The position numbers were made by a program, and so were the translations under genes. Below are positions 44,321 through 53,606 of a stretch of 64,000 nucleotides of DNA, in pieces. This DNA comes from Chloroflexota bacterium (GTDB taxonomy: Bacteria; Chloroflexota; Anaerolineae; CG2-30-64-16). The notes below the pieces were generated by a model. It made no database searches. It was given only the letters and a program-made list of their open reading frames with translations, and was not told the origin of the DNA. The DNA is taken from NCBI GenBank assembly GCA_026389845.1, contig JAPLHB010000105.1, positions 96,517 through 160,516 on the forward strand, in the 5' to 3' direction. The number at the start of each line of letters is the position of its first letter. The first letter of the stretch is position 1.

Positions 44321-45307
44321 ATGCCCGAACAACCTGACCGCAACTTAGCCCTGGAGTTGGTGCGCGTGACCGAGGCCGCCGCGCTGGCGGCCGGCCGGTG
44401 GATGGGCCGCGGGGAGAAGATCGCAGCCGATCAGGCGGCCGTGGACGCCATGCGTAAGGTGTTGAACACGGTGGAGATGGATGGCGTCATCGTCATCGGC
44501 GAGGGGGAGAAGGATGAGGCGCCGATGCTCTTCAACGGCGAGCGGCTGGGTAACGGCTCACTGCCGCAGGTGGACATCGCCGTTGACCCCATTGACGGCA
44601 CCACGCTGACCGCAAAGGGCGGCTCCGGCGCGTTGAGCGTGGTGGCGCTGGCCGAGCGCGGCAGCATGTTTTCGCCCGGCAGCCTGGTCTACATGGATAA
44701 GATCGCGGTCGGCCCCGACGCGGCCGGAGCGATAGACCTCAACGCGCCGCCCCAGGTCAACCTGGAAAGGATCGCAAAAGCGAAGGGGCGCGACGTCAAC
44801 GACCTGACCGTGATGATCCTCGAACGCGGCCGCCATGCCGAGCTGATCGAGGCCGTGCGGCAGACGGGCGCGCGCATCCGGCTCATCAGCGACGGCGACG
44901 TGTCGGGCGCGATCAGCACGGCCGTCGCGAACACCGGCATTGACGTGCTGCTGGGGGTCGGTGGGTCGCCGGAGGCGGTCATCGCCGCTGCGGCGCTCAA
45001 GTGCCTGGGCGGCGAGATCCAGTGCCGGCTGTGGCCGCGTGATGATCGCGACCGCCGCTACGCCGCAGAGCACGGGTACGACTTGACCCAGGTGCTGACC
45101 ACCGACGACCTGGTGCGGGGTGATAACGTCTTCTTCGCCGCCACCGGCATCACCCGCGGCGAGCTGCTGGACGGGGTGCAATACTTCGGCAGCGGTGCGC
45201 GCACCGCCAGCGTGGTCATGCGTTCTAAGTCCGGCACCATCCGCCACATCGTCGCCATGCACCGATTGGACCGATTGATGCGATTTAGCGTGATTAAGTT
45301 CGATTGA
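44321..45307 (+). CDS. glpX: Fructose-1,6-bisphosphatase class II (GlpX)
   Basis: 328 residues with CCAGGAGTC before the ATG. The lithium-sensitive phosphatase motifs are [15 protein letters not shown] (acidic metal ligands) and [16 protein letters not shown], followed by [21 protein letters not shown] and [16 protein letters not shown]. It dephosphorylates fructose-1,6-bisphosphate in gluconeogenesis. The rho promoter starts six bases after the stop. Confidence 0.95.
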   Translation: MPEQPDRNLALELVRVTEAAALAAGRWMGRGEKIAADQAAVDAMRKVLNTVEMDGVIVIGEGEKDEAPMLFNGERLGNGSLPQVDIAVDPIDGTTLTAKGGSGALSVVALAERGSMFSPGSLVYMDKIAVGPDAAGAIDLNAPPQVNLERIAKAKGRDVNDLTVMILERGRHAELIEAVRQTGARIRLISDGDVSGAISTAVANTGIDVLLGVGGSPEAVIAAAALKCLGGEIQCRLWPRDDRDRRYAAEHGYDLTQVLTTDDLVRGDNVFFAATGITRGELLDGVQYFGSGARTASVVMRSKSGTIRHIVAMHRLDRLMRFSVIKFD

Positions 45308-45313
45308 GGACAT

Positions 45314-45342
45314 TTGACGCCCTACACAGTTCGTGCTATACT
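45314..45342 (+). promoter_or_regulatory. Strong promoter for rho
   Basis: TTGACG (45314-45319), an exact 17-base spacer, and TATACT (45337-45342) with a TGC extended -10 element. It fits sigma-70-type consensus closely and starts a transcript at about 45349, far upstream of the rho ATG. Confidence 0.75.
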
Positions 45343-45348
45343 CATTTT

Positions 45349-45730
45349 GCACGAAAGCAGACACCCGAGTGTCCTCGCCCTGACTTCCGGCCACAGCGGC
45401 CAGCGTACAGGTTTCCAGCAAGGCATCATTCGTATAGATCAGCGGTCGGAACACCGCGGCGTGTCCGCATTTGGGATTAATCCTCTTTCATTGCGCTTTC
45501 CTGCATCATCACTGTGACAGCCGCTCGACCGTCGAGCGCGATTCTACCAGGAATGTCCGATACCCTGTGGCATCCATACCTATCCGACAGCGCCCGGACG
45601 AGAAGTTTCAGCGGGATTTGAGCATCTTCGCGACGCGCTTGCCAGTTGTCTGAGACGCGTTTCGTCGCCGGACGATCACAAGGGACACCATCGTCGCCTG
45701 CAATTTCCCTCGTCCCAATGGAGTATCCGC
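45349..45730 (+). promoter_or_regulatory. Long 5' leader of rho
   Basis: About 380 bases between the predicted start and the rho ATG hold no convincing gene. The perfect palindrome CGCTCGAC-C-GTCGAGCG lies at 45522-45538, and there are C-rich, G-poor stretches (for example around 45480-45515 and 45690-45718) of the kind Rho binds. In several bacteria rho is autoregulated by termination in its leader, so the same is likely here; it is not proved. Confidence 0.5.
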
Positions 45731-46987
45731 ATGAACATCACCGAACTCGAAAGCAAAACCCTGGTCGAGCTCCAGGAAATCGCCCGGTCGTTGAACGTGA
45801 CCGGCTACACCCGTTTGAAGAAATATGACCTCATCATGCGTCTGCTCAAGGCCGAGACCGAGGCGCAGGGGTTGATCTTCGGCGGGGGCACGCTGGAAGT
45901 CATCCAGGAAGGGATTGGCTTCCTGCGCTCCGACAAGCACATGAACCCTGGCCCCGACGACGTCTACATCTCGCAGAGCCAAATCCGCCGTTTCGGCCTG
46001 CGCACCGGCGACGTGGTCATCGGCCAGGTGCGGCCGCCGAAGGAGTCGGAGAAATACTACGGCCTACTGAAGGTCGAGGCGGTCAACGGGTTGGATCCCG
46101 AAGTCGCCAAGAAGCGGCCGAAATTCGAAGACCTGACCCCCATCTTCCCGCTCCGCCAGTTCGCGGTGGAGACCCAGCCCGCGATCGCGGCCACCCGGCT
46201 GATTGACATGCTGGCGCCCATCGGCCGCGGCCCGCGCGGGCTGATCGTTTCGCCCCCCAAGGCCGGTAAGACGACCATCCTCAAACAGCTTGCCAACGGC
46301 ATCGCGGCCAACTACACCGACGTCTACCTGATGGTGCTGCTGATCGGCGAGCGCCCGGAGGAAGTGACCGACATGGATCGCTCGGTGGAAGCCGAGGTGT
46401 TGGCCTCCACCTTCGATGAGCCGGTGCAGTCGCACGTCCGCGTGGCCGAGATGGGGCTGGAGCGCGCTAAGCGGCTTGTGGAGGCGCAGCGCGATGTGGT
46501 GATCCTGCTCGACTCGATCACCCGCCTGACCCGCGCCTACAACCTGACCGTGCCGGCTTCTGGCCGCACGCTGTCCGGCGGCATTGACCCGGCCGCGCTC
46601 TATCCGCCCAAGCACTTCTTCGGCGCCGCGCGTAACATTGAGGAGGGCGGCAGCCTGACGATCGTCGCCACCTGTCTGGTAGATACCGGCAGCCGCATGG
46701 ACGATGTGATCTACGAGGAATTCAAGGGCACCGGCAACATGGAGCTCCACCTGGATCGTCGCCTGGCCGAGCGCCGTATCTTCCCGGCAATCGACATCGT
46801 CCGTTCCGGCACCCGCCGCGAGGAGTTGCTGATCGCGCCGGACACCCTTCAGCGCGTCTGGACGCTGCGCCGCATGATTGACATGCTGCGTTCAAGCGGC
46901 GAAGATCCGCTCGAACCAGTGCTGGAGCGGTTGCGCCGCACGCGAAACAACAAGGCGTTCCTGGAGACGTTGTCGCAAAACGTGTAG
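45731..46987 (+). CDS. rho: Transcription termination factor Rho
   Basis: 418 residues, the standard short form without an N-terminal insertion. Rho_N helices come first ([34 protein letters not shown]), then the RNA-binding fold ([12 protein letters not shown]), the Walker [14 protein letters not shown], Walker [12 protein letters not shown], the Q-loop [10 protein letters not shown] and the R-loop [20 protein letters not shown] hexameric RNA-dependent ATPase that ends transcription and silences untranslated RNA. It has its own promoter and a long leader. Confidence 0.96.
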   Translation: MNITELESKTLVELQEIARSLNVTGYTRLKKYDLIMRLLKAETEAQGLIFGGGTLEVIQEGIGFLRSDKHMNPGPDDVYISQSQIRRFGLRTGDVVIGQVRPPKESEKYYGLLKVEAVNGLDPEVAKKRPKFEDLTPIFPLRQFAVETQPAIAATRLIDMLAPIGRGPRGLIVSPPKAGKTTILKQLANGIAANYTDVYLMVLLIGERPEEVTDMDRSVEAEVLASTFDEPVQSHVRVAEMGLERAKRLVEAQRDVVILLDSITRLTRAYNLTVPASGRTLSGGIDPAALYPPKHFFGAARNIEEGGSLTIVATCLVDTGSRMDDVIYEEFKGTGNMELHLDRRLAERRIFPAIDIVRSGTRREELLIAPDTLQRVWTLRRMIDMLRSSGEDPLEPVLERLRRTRNNKAFLETLSQNV

Positions 46988-46988
46988 G

Positions 46989-47051
46989 TGGAAGCTGGAA
47001 GCTGGAGGAGCGTGATTCGTCAGTTGCTAGCTTCTAGCTTCTAGCTTCGAG
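46989..47051. repeat. Heptamer repeat hairpin (GAAGCTG/TAGCTTC)
   Basis: The left arm (46989-47010) is GAAGCTG-GAAGCTG-GAG; the right arm (47026-47051) is TAGCTTC three times. The last G of each left unit faces T in the right arm, so pairing is complete only as G-U in RNA. It lies between rho and the LysM-M23 gene and is the last tract of this type on the right. Confidence 0.85.
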
Positions 47052-47071
47052 TTTGAGGAGCGACCGCGCGA

Positions 47072-48169
47072 ATGCGCGAAGACCTGACTGATAATCACGA
47101 CGCCGGCATCCCTGCTGACCAATGGGGACCGGGGTATCGCTTATGGCAGGCTTTGCTGGGCCTGTTGGCCCAGCGCGGGCCAGAGGGGACGACCTCGCTG
47201 GTGCGGATGGCGTCCCACCTGGTCATTATCCTGGTGGCGGTGGCCGTGCTGTGGATCAGCCGCATGCAACTGCCCGCGTGGGAGATCGCCCAGGCGCAGG
47301 CCGAGCAGCCGATCACCCAGCACCTTCGGGAAGAACTCCCTCTCCCCGCCGGGGCCGAGGCCGCCGGAGTCACCACCCTGGTGCGCGCGGCCGTCCCCCT
47401 CACCCTGATCCCCGACCGCCCGCGCATGGAGGTTATGACCCACACGGTGGAAGCCGGCGACACGTTGTACGACATCGCGGCCAAGTACAGTATTGATGCC
47501 GAGACGGTGATGTGGGCCAACAACATGGAACTGAACCCCGACCTGTTGCGCCTGGGTCAGGAGCTAACGATCCTGCCGGTCAACGGGGTGTACCACACGG
47601 TCGTGGCGGGGGATACGCTGGAGGGGATTGCCAAGAAGTACAAAGCCCTGGTCGCGAACATCGTCGGCCTCGAGCTGAACGGCCTGGACCCCAAGAACCC
47701 GCAGATTGTGCCCGGCCAGAAGCTCATCGTGCCGGGTGGCAGCAAGCCGCAGGTCGTCCGCCAGGTGCAGGTCTACACCGGCCCCGTGCCGGTCGGCGCC
47801 AGCCGCGGCACCGGCCGCTTCGTCTGGCCCACGTCGGGCAGCATCACCACGGGCTTCAAGCCGCTGCACCAGGCGATAGACATCGGCTCGTGGCTGGGCG
47901 CGCCGGTGAAGGCCAGTGATTCGGGCTACGTGGTCGTCGCGGGGTGGAGCAACGTCGGCTATGGCAACTACGTGGTGATTGACCACGGCAACGGCTTCCA
48001 GACTCTCTACGCGCACCTCAACCGCTACTTCGTCAACGCGGGCGACTCGGTGGCCCAGGGCACCACCATCGGCCTGGTCGGCACCACCGGCAACTCCACC
48101 GGCCCGCACCTCCACTTCGAGTTGATCCAGAACGGCGTGCATCGGAATCCGTTTGGGTTCTTGCCGTAG
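47072..48169 (+). CDS. Membrane-anchored LysM - M23 metallopeptidase
   Basis: 365 residues. A single membrane helix (MASHLVIILVAVAVLWIS, about residues 48-65) is followed by two LysM motifs (HTVEAGDTLYDIAAKYSIDAETVMWANN and HTVVAGDTLEGIAKKYKALVANIVG), and a lysostaphin-like M23 domain at residues about 245-365 with zinc ligands in HQAIDIG and HLHFE, plus YGNYVVIDHGNG and LYAHLNRY. It should bind peptidoglycan and cut or regulate cutting of cross-bridges outside the membrane. No operon partner is visible. Confidence 0.9.
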   Translation: MREDLTDNHDAGIPADQWGPGYRLWQALLGLLAQRGPEGTTSLVRMASHLVIILVAVAVLWISRMQLPAWEIAQAQAEQPITQHLREELPLPAGAEAAGVTTLVRAAVPLTLIPDRPRMEVMTHTVEAGDTLYDIAAKYSIDAETVMWANNMELNPDLLRLGQELTILPVNGVYHTVVAGDTLEGIAKKYKALVANIVGLELNGLDPKNPQIVPGQKLIVPGGSKPQVVRQVQVYTGPVPVGASRGTGRFVWPTSGSITTGFKPLHQAIDIGSWLGAPVKASDSGYVVVAGWSNVGYGNYVVIDHGNGFQTLYAHLNRYFVNAGDSVAQGTTIGLVGTTGNSTGPHLHFELIQNGVHRNPFGFLP

Positions 48170-48253
48170 GCGGCGCGCGTGATTTGACAAGCGCGGCGAA
48201 TAGCGGTGTAGTGGAGATCCCGCCCTGCGACGCCAGGATGTGATGTGATCCGC

Positions 48254-50791
48254 CTACGCAAAGTGTAGTCTCATCATGTCTTCCCCGTATCCGATGTCCA
48301 TGCTCTGGGCGGGAAATTCGGCCAGGGCGTAGGGGTTTTCTACGTGCTTGAAGCCGGTGATCGGCTCTTCCCTGCCGTTGACAAGCAGCGGGCCGCTCCA
48401 GCCGAAGGCCAGGCGTTCACTGCGTATCGTGTTCCACTCGACCTGCAAGTCGTTGACGATCACGCTCTTGGCCAGAACTGCCCTGCGGAAGTCCTCGAAG
48501 CTGCCATCAACTTCGGCGCGGCCCATCTGGCACAGCCACGCGTTGTGCACGCCCGCTGAGCGCAGCTCGCGCAGGGCATCATTGCCGGTCGCCACCTGGG
48601 TCATCCCCTGCGCCGCGCGCAGCGCCAGGTAGCCTTCGCCCTTGCGCGCGAAGGCCCAGCCCTGTTCGATGACATGCTCATCGAAGGCATAGCTGGGAAA
48701 GAAGGCATGGGTGAAGCCCAGAGGGTCGCCCTCAGGCAGATTGTAGATGGCGATCAGGGCATCCCGCCACTGGGCGACGCGCGGCAAGCTGCCGTTCCCG
48801 CACCACCAGCCCGCCTGGCGGGCATCAGCGTCGCTGAAGCTCGTCGGGTGGTTGGTGAAGACGATCGCATCGTAGCCCATCGTCGCCTGCCAGACGTGCT
48901 CGCGCCGGCCGCGTTGCCCGGCGCGGTAGTCTTGCGCCGAAGCGAGCATGGTGTCAGGCGTCTTGAAAGTCACCGTATTGACGTATTTGTTGTCAGCAAT
49001 CTGTTGACGCTCACGTGAGAGCATGTCGGGCCAGCGGTCAAGGGCAATGGTGCGGATAAGCTCCGGCGTCTGGTAGTGCGCGCCAGCCAGCCCCAGGCCA
49101 ACCGCGCCTTTGACGTGTGCGTTGTGGCCGCCAACACCCCACAGCAGATAGTTGAGCGGCGCCTCCGGCGCAAGAGCGCCGCTGCGCAGCCACGACGCAC
49201 GCGCCTCAGCGCGCGGCGCCGCGTATGCGCCCCGGAATGAGTTGACGGCCAGGCCGAAGAGCATCTTGTCCAGCAGGACAACTGCCAGATTCCGGATGTC
49301 ACCGCTCTTTGCTGAGTCGGCCAGGAGGGCCAGCGCGCCAACCGTGCGCTCGATGTGCGAGTTCCAAAGGGCGAATCCGGTCTGAGCATGGCGACGCAGC
49401 CAATCTCTTGCCAGTTTCTCGCCCCGGTTCCGCTCCTGTCGTCCTGTCAGGTGAGAGACAGCCATCGTCCTTGTGCCAAAAATCTGCCCCGCCAGGATCT
49501 GCGCCGCATAGAGGGTGACCTGGTTGCTCTCAACGGACAAGTCAACCGCCGTTGTCAGTGTAGGCGCATAGTTGAAGGTGAGCAGGCACGCGTCCACCTC
49601 GGCCAGGATGTCGGCGGGGAACTGCTTGTAATGCCCCATGCGCAGGCGCATCGCCACCAGGCCGAGCAAGTCGTCCAGGCAGTCCAGCTCACAGCGCTTG
49701 ACCCGCTCAATCGCCCTTCGGATACCGCCTGGATCAAGGGCATCCCACCAACCGAGGGCCATCTTGGCAATCTCGGCATAAAGAGGGTCATTGCTGCGGT
49801 CTGCCGCCCTCATTACAGTGATCAGCCGCTCATCGTATGTGCCGACCGGTTCGCTGTTATTGATCCCCATGTTAACGGTGAAGGGTAGCACCCGCCGCGC
49901 CCGGAAGCCTTGAGTGTAGTAATCCTCGAGGGAAGGTGTGAGAACTGCCTGCATGCGTCCGGCCGCCAACTGCGCCCCCAGCAGACCTTCGAGCTGCGCT
50001 TTGGCTTTGAAGGTGACATCCATCCGGCCGAAAATGACGCCATCGGGCTGCTGCAAACGGACAGAACCGGCGCGCGATCCTGGCATCTCGTCGCGGCAGA
50101 TGACCATGACCGTTTGATCGCGCTGATAGATCGCCCGATCAAGGCAGGCGTACTCCAACGCATGCTCCCACTCCTGCCGCAGCTCCGGTTTCTCCGTGAT
50201 GGTCGGCACCTTGACCTTGACTTTCGCCGCGTGCGGACTATCAACGCGCACGGCCATCGCCAGCACTGCATCGCCCGCCACGACCTGCTCCATCCGCACA
50301 AGCAAGCCGTTACTGTCCGGCTTCAGGCTGGCGGTGAAGGTATACGTCTGCGCCGTCTGGTCTTCCAGCGCGGTCACGTGCTCGCAATACTTGACGTGTC
50401 GGCCATTCAGCCAGACACTGGCCGGGCAGCAGAGCGTCAGACTCATCGTCACCGACTTCGCCCCAGAACAGGAGAAACGGGTGAACGCCCAGGCGCGTGC
50501 GTAGCTGTAGACGGCCGCGGTGATGTTCTTCTCAAGCAAGTGATCATCCTGGCAGTGTTCAGCTTCCCAGTAGAGAGGCTCGCCGAAACGTTCGATCTTT
50601 TCGATCTCCTGGGGCGGCCGGGGGAAGTCGCACGCAGCATGATCAGCGGCCTTCAACAAGCGCGCGCGATAGGCAAGAGCCCCCTCGTCAGCTTCCGGCT
50701 GCGCAGTGATCGGGATGATTGCCGGTCCCAGCACTAGCCAATCATGGACGTAGCCGTTCTTTAGACCGTAGATCAGATGACGCTGCTTCAT
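48254..50791 (-). CDS. 845-residue protein of unknown function, divergent from an ABC sugar/peptide importer
   Basis: Start ATG at 50791 with AGGAG in front. No signal peptide or membrane helix. The N-terminal third looks like a beta-sandwich as found in carbohydrate-active enzymes (HDWLVLGPAIIPI ... SLTLCCPASVWLNGRHV). The middle and C-terminal parts are helical with aromatic motifs (WDALDPGGIRRAIERVKRCELDCLDDLLGLVAMRLRMG, WLRSGALAPEAPLNYLLWGVGGHNAHVKG), recalling alpha/alpha-toroid lyases or hydrolases. I do not recognise a named family. Its position suggests it processes the substrate imported by the ABC system. Confidence 0.65.
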   Translation of the reverse strand: MKQRHLIYGLKNGYVHDWLVLGPAIIPITAQPEADEGALAYRARLLKAADHAACDFPRPPQEIEKIERFGEPLYWEAEHCQDDHLLEKNITAAVYSYARAWAFTRFSCSGAKSVTMSLTLCCPASVWLNGRHVKYCEHVTALEDQTAQTYTFTASLKPDSNGLLVRMEQVVAGDAVLAMAVRVDSPHAAKVKVKVPTITEKPELRQEWEHALEYACLDRAIYQRDQTVMVICRDEMPGSRAGSVRLQQPDGVIFGRMDVTFKAKAQLEGLLGAQLAAGRMQAVLTPSLEDYYTQGFRARRVLPFTVNMGINNSEPVGTYDERLITVMRAADRSNDPLYAEIAKMALGWWDALDPGGIRRAIERVKRCELDCLDDLLGLVAMRLRMGHYKQFPADILAEVDACLLTFNYAPTLTTAVDLSVESNQVTLYAAQILAGQIFGTRTMAVSHLTGRQERNRGEKLARDWLRRHAQTGFALWNSHIERTVGALALLADSAKSGDIRNLAVVLLDKMLFGLAVNSFRGAYAAPRAEARASWLRSGALAPEAPLNYLLWGVGGHNAHVKGAVGLGLAGAHYQTPELIRTIALDRWPDMLSRERQQIADNKYVNTVTFKTPDTMLASAQDYRAGQRGRREHVWQATMGYDAIVFTNHPTSFSDADARQAGWWCGNGSLPRVAQWRDALIAIYNLPEGDPLGFTHAFFPSYAFDEHVIEQGWAFARKGEGYLALRAAQGMTQVATGNDALRELRSAGVHNAWLCQMGRAEVDGSFEDFRRAVLAKSVIVNDLQVEWNTIRSERLAFGWSGPLLVNGREEPITGFKHVENPYALAEFPAQSMDIGYGEDMMRLHFA

Positions 50792-50868
50792 GGGTCTCCT
50801 ATCAATTCTCATAGTCAGAATCGCCGTCAGGGAGTCAGCCGTGCTATCGCCGGAGTTGCAAACAGGGA

Positions 50869-50899
50869 TAGCATAACAGGGCCACGGGCACGCTGTCAA
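50869..50899 (-). promoter_or_regulatory. Putative promoter of the 845-residue protein gene
   Basis: On the minus strand a consensus TTGACA (complement of 50894-50899) is followed by TATGCT (complement of 50869-50874) with a spacer of 19, or TTATGC with 18. Downstream the inverted repeat GCTATC ... GATAGC (about 50841-50870) brackets the start region and could be an operator. Confidence 0.5.
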
Positions 50900-50931
50900 G
50901 AAAGGGGTGATTTGTCCTGTCCATCGAACCT

Positions 50932-50960
50932 TTGACAGACGAGAATTAACATGTTATCCT
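50932..50960 (+). promoter_or_regulatory. ABC operon promoter with embedded palindrome TAACATGTTA
   Basis: TTGACA (50932-50937), a 17-base spacer and TATCCT (50955-50960). The perfect 10-base palindrome TAACATGTTA (50947-50956) overlaps the spacer and the -10, a typical repressor position. About 350 bases of leader then precede the binding-protein ATG. I saw no gene or known riboswitch in that leader. Confidence 0.6.
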
Positions 50961-51313
50961 GTGCTCATCCTACGCGTCCATCGGCTCCTTAAGCCGCTGG
51001 AGGCCAGAGGCTTCGTTAGCCAGACTCTTGTCCGGCGTATCCCCTTTTACGCGCGCACTCCGCACATCGTCACCAGCCCGCGTACGTTTCTCGAGTGCGA
51101 GGAGTTGTCGCGCGGGTCTGGCGAATCGTCGAGAAGGGCTCGCCGTTCTGGTCGTGCCTGGACCTGTCGGGACAGTGTCTGGAAGGCAAGCTCCCGACTC
51201 AGGGATTGCCATACGAGCGAAAGGAGGTGGGAGAACGAAGAGCAACAGAGAGGCTCCTTGCGTTGCATATCGCTGCCGCTTTTTTCAGATTCCCCAATTG
51301 AGGAGGCAATGTC

Positions 51314-53518
51314 ATGGCACAGCACGTGATCAAACCGACGCGGCGTGAGTTCATCAAGGTCGCCGCGCTCGCCGCGGGCGCAACGGCGTTAGCTGCATGC
51401 GGCGCAGCGCCGACGGCCACTCCAGTTCCACCGACCCCGGTGCCGCCCGCCACCAAGGCGCCCGCAGCTCCGACCGCGGCGCCTGCCGCACCGACAGCAG
51501 TGCCCGCTACCAAGGCGCCCGCCGCACCAACCGCGGCGCCCGCGCCAACCGCCGCACCGACGAAGGCGCCGATCCTGGGCGCCCAGTATATCGGCAAGCT
51601 CGAAGGCTATGAAGTCCAGGTCGGCGCGGCCAGGCCGGCTAAGCTGCAAGAGGCCCCCATGCTGGCCGACCTGGTCAAGGCCGGCACGCTGCCGCCCGTC
51701 GAGCAGCGCGTGCCGGACGAGCCGTGCGTGACCAAGCCGCTCAACGAGACCGGCAAATACGGCGGCACGTGGCGCCGCGGCTTCACTGGCGCGTCCGACG
51801 GCGAGAACGGCAACCGCATGGTTGCTGTGGACAAGTGGATCTTCTGGGATTACACCGGCACCAAAGTCATCCCCAGCCTGGCCAAAGCCTGGAAAGTCTC
51901 GGATGATGGCAAGACCACGACCATCTACCTGCGCAAGGGCCTCAAGTGGTCCAACGGCCAGCCCTACTCCGCCGACGACTGCATGTTCTGGTTCGAGGAC
52001 ATGTACTCGAACAAGGATCTGGTGCCGACGCCAGACGCCGCTATGGCGCCGGGCGGCAAGCCCGGCAAAATGGTCAAGAAGGATGACCTGACCATCGAGT
52101 TTCAGTTCGAGAACCCCTACTGGCTCTTCGAGTTGGTGCTGGCTGGCGATATGCTGCCTGGCCGTGGCCAGGCAGTCGGGCAGTTCGGTTCTTACTACTA
52201 TGGCGGGTATGCGCCCAAGCACTACCTGTCCCAGTTCCTGCCCAAGTACAAGCCGCAGGCCGAGCTCGACGCGGCCGCCAAGGCCGTCAACTACACCGAC
52301 TGGAAGGCCCGCTTCCAGGTGCTCAAGGACTGGGAACGCAACCCCGATCTGCCGGGTGTGCAGCCCTGGAAGGTCGTGGCCGGCGCCGACATCACCAAGC
52401 CGCAGTGGGTGGCCGAGCGCAACCCGTACTACTGGGAAGTTGACACGGCCGGCAACCAGTTGCCCTACATTGACAAGGTGCAGTGGACGTTGGCCGAGAA
52501 CACTGAGGTCATCAACCTGCGCGCCATCGCCGGCGAGTACGACCAGCAGGAGCGCCATCTCGCGGTGGCAAACCTGCCCGTCTTCATTGAGAACCAGCAG
52601 AAGGGCAACTACACGGTCCACATTGATCCCGGGACCAACGGCGGCGACGCTAACATCTACTTCAACTTCTCCTACAGCGAAGATCCGGAAATCCAGAAGT
52701 GGATTCTCAACAAGGACTTCCGCCGGGCGTTGTCACTAGGCACCGATCGAGCGCAGATCAACGAAGCCTTCTTCCTCGGCCTGGGCACAACCGGCTCGCC
52801 CATTCCCAGTCCCGTCATGCCGGAATATCCGGGTGACGAATGGCGCACCAAGTGGCACGCGTTGGACCTCGCCCAGGCCAACTCGCTGCTCGACAAGATC
52901 GGCCTCGACAAGAAGGACGCCAGCGGCATGCGACTGCGCACGGATGGCAAGGGCATCCTGCGCATCGAGGTCAACACGACCAATTCCTTCGTGAACTACA
53001 GCAAGATCGCCGAGATGATCGCGCCGCAGTGGAAGAAGATCGGCATCACGCTGGACATCAAGGACATGGAGCGCGCCACCTGGGAGCAGAACCGCAACGC
53101 CAACAAGCAGCAGATCTGTATGTGGTCGAACGGTGGCACCGAGCTGCTCTACCTCTATCCCATCCATGCCCTGCCCGTGCAGGAGAACAGCCAGGTTGGG
53201 CCTCTGATCGCTCAATGGTATGGGACCGCGGGCGCCAAGGGCATCGCGCCCACGGACCCTGATCTGCAAAAGTGCATTGAGCTATACAGAGACGCGCAGA
53301 CGAAGAAGCTGGACGAGCGCAACAAGATCGCCCAGGAGATCTGGAAGACCTATGTGGACGCTGTGCTGGCCATCGGCACGGTCGGCCTCTCGCCCGCCTT
53401 CCTCGGTATGCGCGTCACCAGCAACAAGCTGGGCAACATTCCGGCCCGTCACGTCAACGCTCAGCACATGCGTACCCCGTGTAGCTCGCGTCCAACCACC
53501 ATCTTCTTCAAGTCATAG
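51314..53518 (+). CDS. ABC transporter substrate-binding lipoprotein, family 5 (dipeptide/oligosaccharide type)
   Basis: 734 residues with AATTGAGGAGG upstream. The N-terminus has a twin-arginine motif (TRREFIKVAALAAG) and a lipobox (TALAAC), so Tat export then lipidation is likely. An AP/PT-rich linker of about 70 residues with internal duplication follows. The SBP_bac_5 domain shows YGGTWRRGFTGASDG, KVSDDGKTTTIYLRKGLKWSNGQPYSADDCMFWFEDM, and DFRRALSLGTDRAQINEAFFLG. It captures solute for the permeases that follow. Length and context (sugar enzymes) favour an oligosaccharide or sugar-acid ligand over peptides, by inference. Confidence 0.9.
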   Translation: MAQHVIKPTRREFIKVAALAAGATALAACGAAPTATPVPPTPVPPATKAPAAPTAAPAAPTAVPATKAPAAPTAAPAPTAAPTKAPILGAQYIGKLEGYEVQVGAARPAKLQEAPMLADLVKAGTLPPVEQRVPDEPCVTKPLNETGKYGGTWRRGFTGASDGENGNRMVAVDKWIFWDYTGTKVIPSLAKAWKVSDDGKTTTIYLRKGLKWSNGQPYSADDCMFWFEDMYSNKDLVPTPDAAMAPGGKPGKMVKKDDLTIEFQFENPYWLFELVLAGDMLPGRGQAVGQFGSYYYGGYAPKHYLSQFLPKYKPQAELDAAAKAVNYTDWKARFQVLKDWERNPDLPGVQPWKVVAGADITKPQWVAERNPYYWEVDTAGNQLPYIDKVQWTLAENTEVINLRAIAGEYDQQERHLAVANLPVFIENQQKGNYTVHIDPGTNGGDANIYFNFSYSEDPEIQKWILNKDFRRALSLGTDRAQINEAFFLGLGTTGSPIPSPVMPEYPGDEWRTKWHALDLAQANSLLDKIGLDKKDASGMRLRTDGKGILRIEVNTTNSFVNYSKIAEMIAPQWKKIGITLDIKDMERATWEQNRNANKQQICMWSNGGTELLYLYPIHALPVQENSQVGPLIAQWYGTAGAKGIAPTDPDLQKCIELYRDAQTKKLDERNKIAQEIWKTYVDAVLAIGTVGLSPAFLGMRVTSNKLGNIPARHVNAQHMRTPCSSRPTTIFFKS

Positions 53519-53551
53519 CCCGCTCGACTGACGACGCACGTCGGCGCACAA

Positions 53552-53587
53552 GGGTGGAGTGCCCCGTTGATCTGGGGCACTCCACCC
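53552..53587 (+). terminator. Perfect 14-bp stem-loop between binding-protein and permease genes
   Basis: GGGTGGAGTGCCCC (53552-53565), an eight-base loop and the exact complement (53574-53587). No T-run follows. Its place just after the binding-protein stop fits the common arrangement in which a 3' hairpin stabilises the upstream message or partly stops transcription, giving excess binding protein. Confidence 0.75.
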
Positions 53588-53606
53588 GAGCCAGAGGGAA
53601 GCAGCC

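Noticed and set aside
42451..44343. 630-codon minus-strand ORF across the MFS gene and the heptamer array, with long THHAPRTTHHA-type protein repeats
   Set aside because: It is opposite a clear MFS gene, and its repeat part is only the translated GTG[A/G]TGC array, which lacks stops because 7-mers cycle through frames without one.
45314..45517. Short ORF in the rho leader
   Set aside because: It starts inside the -35 element of a near-consensus promoter, so it would not be transcribed from there in full.
50961..51313. Riboswitch or T-box in the long leader of the binding-protein gene
   Set aside because: No conserved riboswitch core or T-box motif (such as TGGN-type antiterminator words) could be read.
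50907..51329. 140-codon plus-strand ORF in the ABC operon leader
   Set aside because: Composition is random (Arg/Ser-rich), no ribosome site, and it overlaps the predicted promoter and the binding-protein start.
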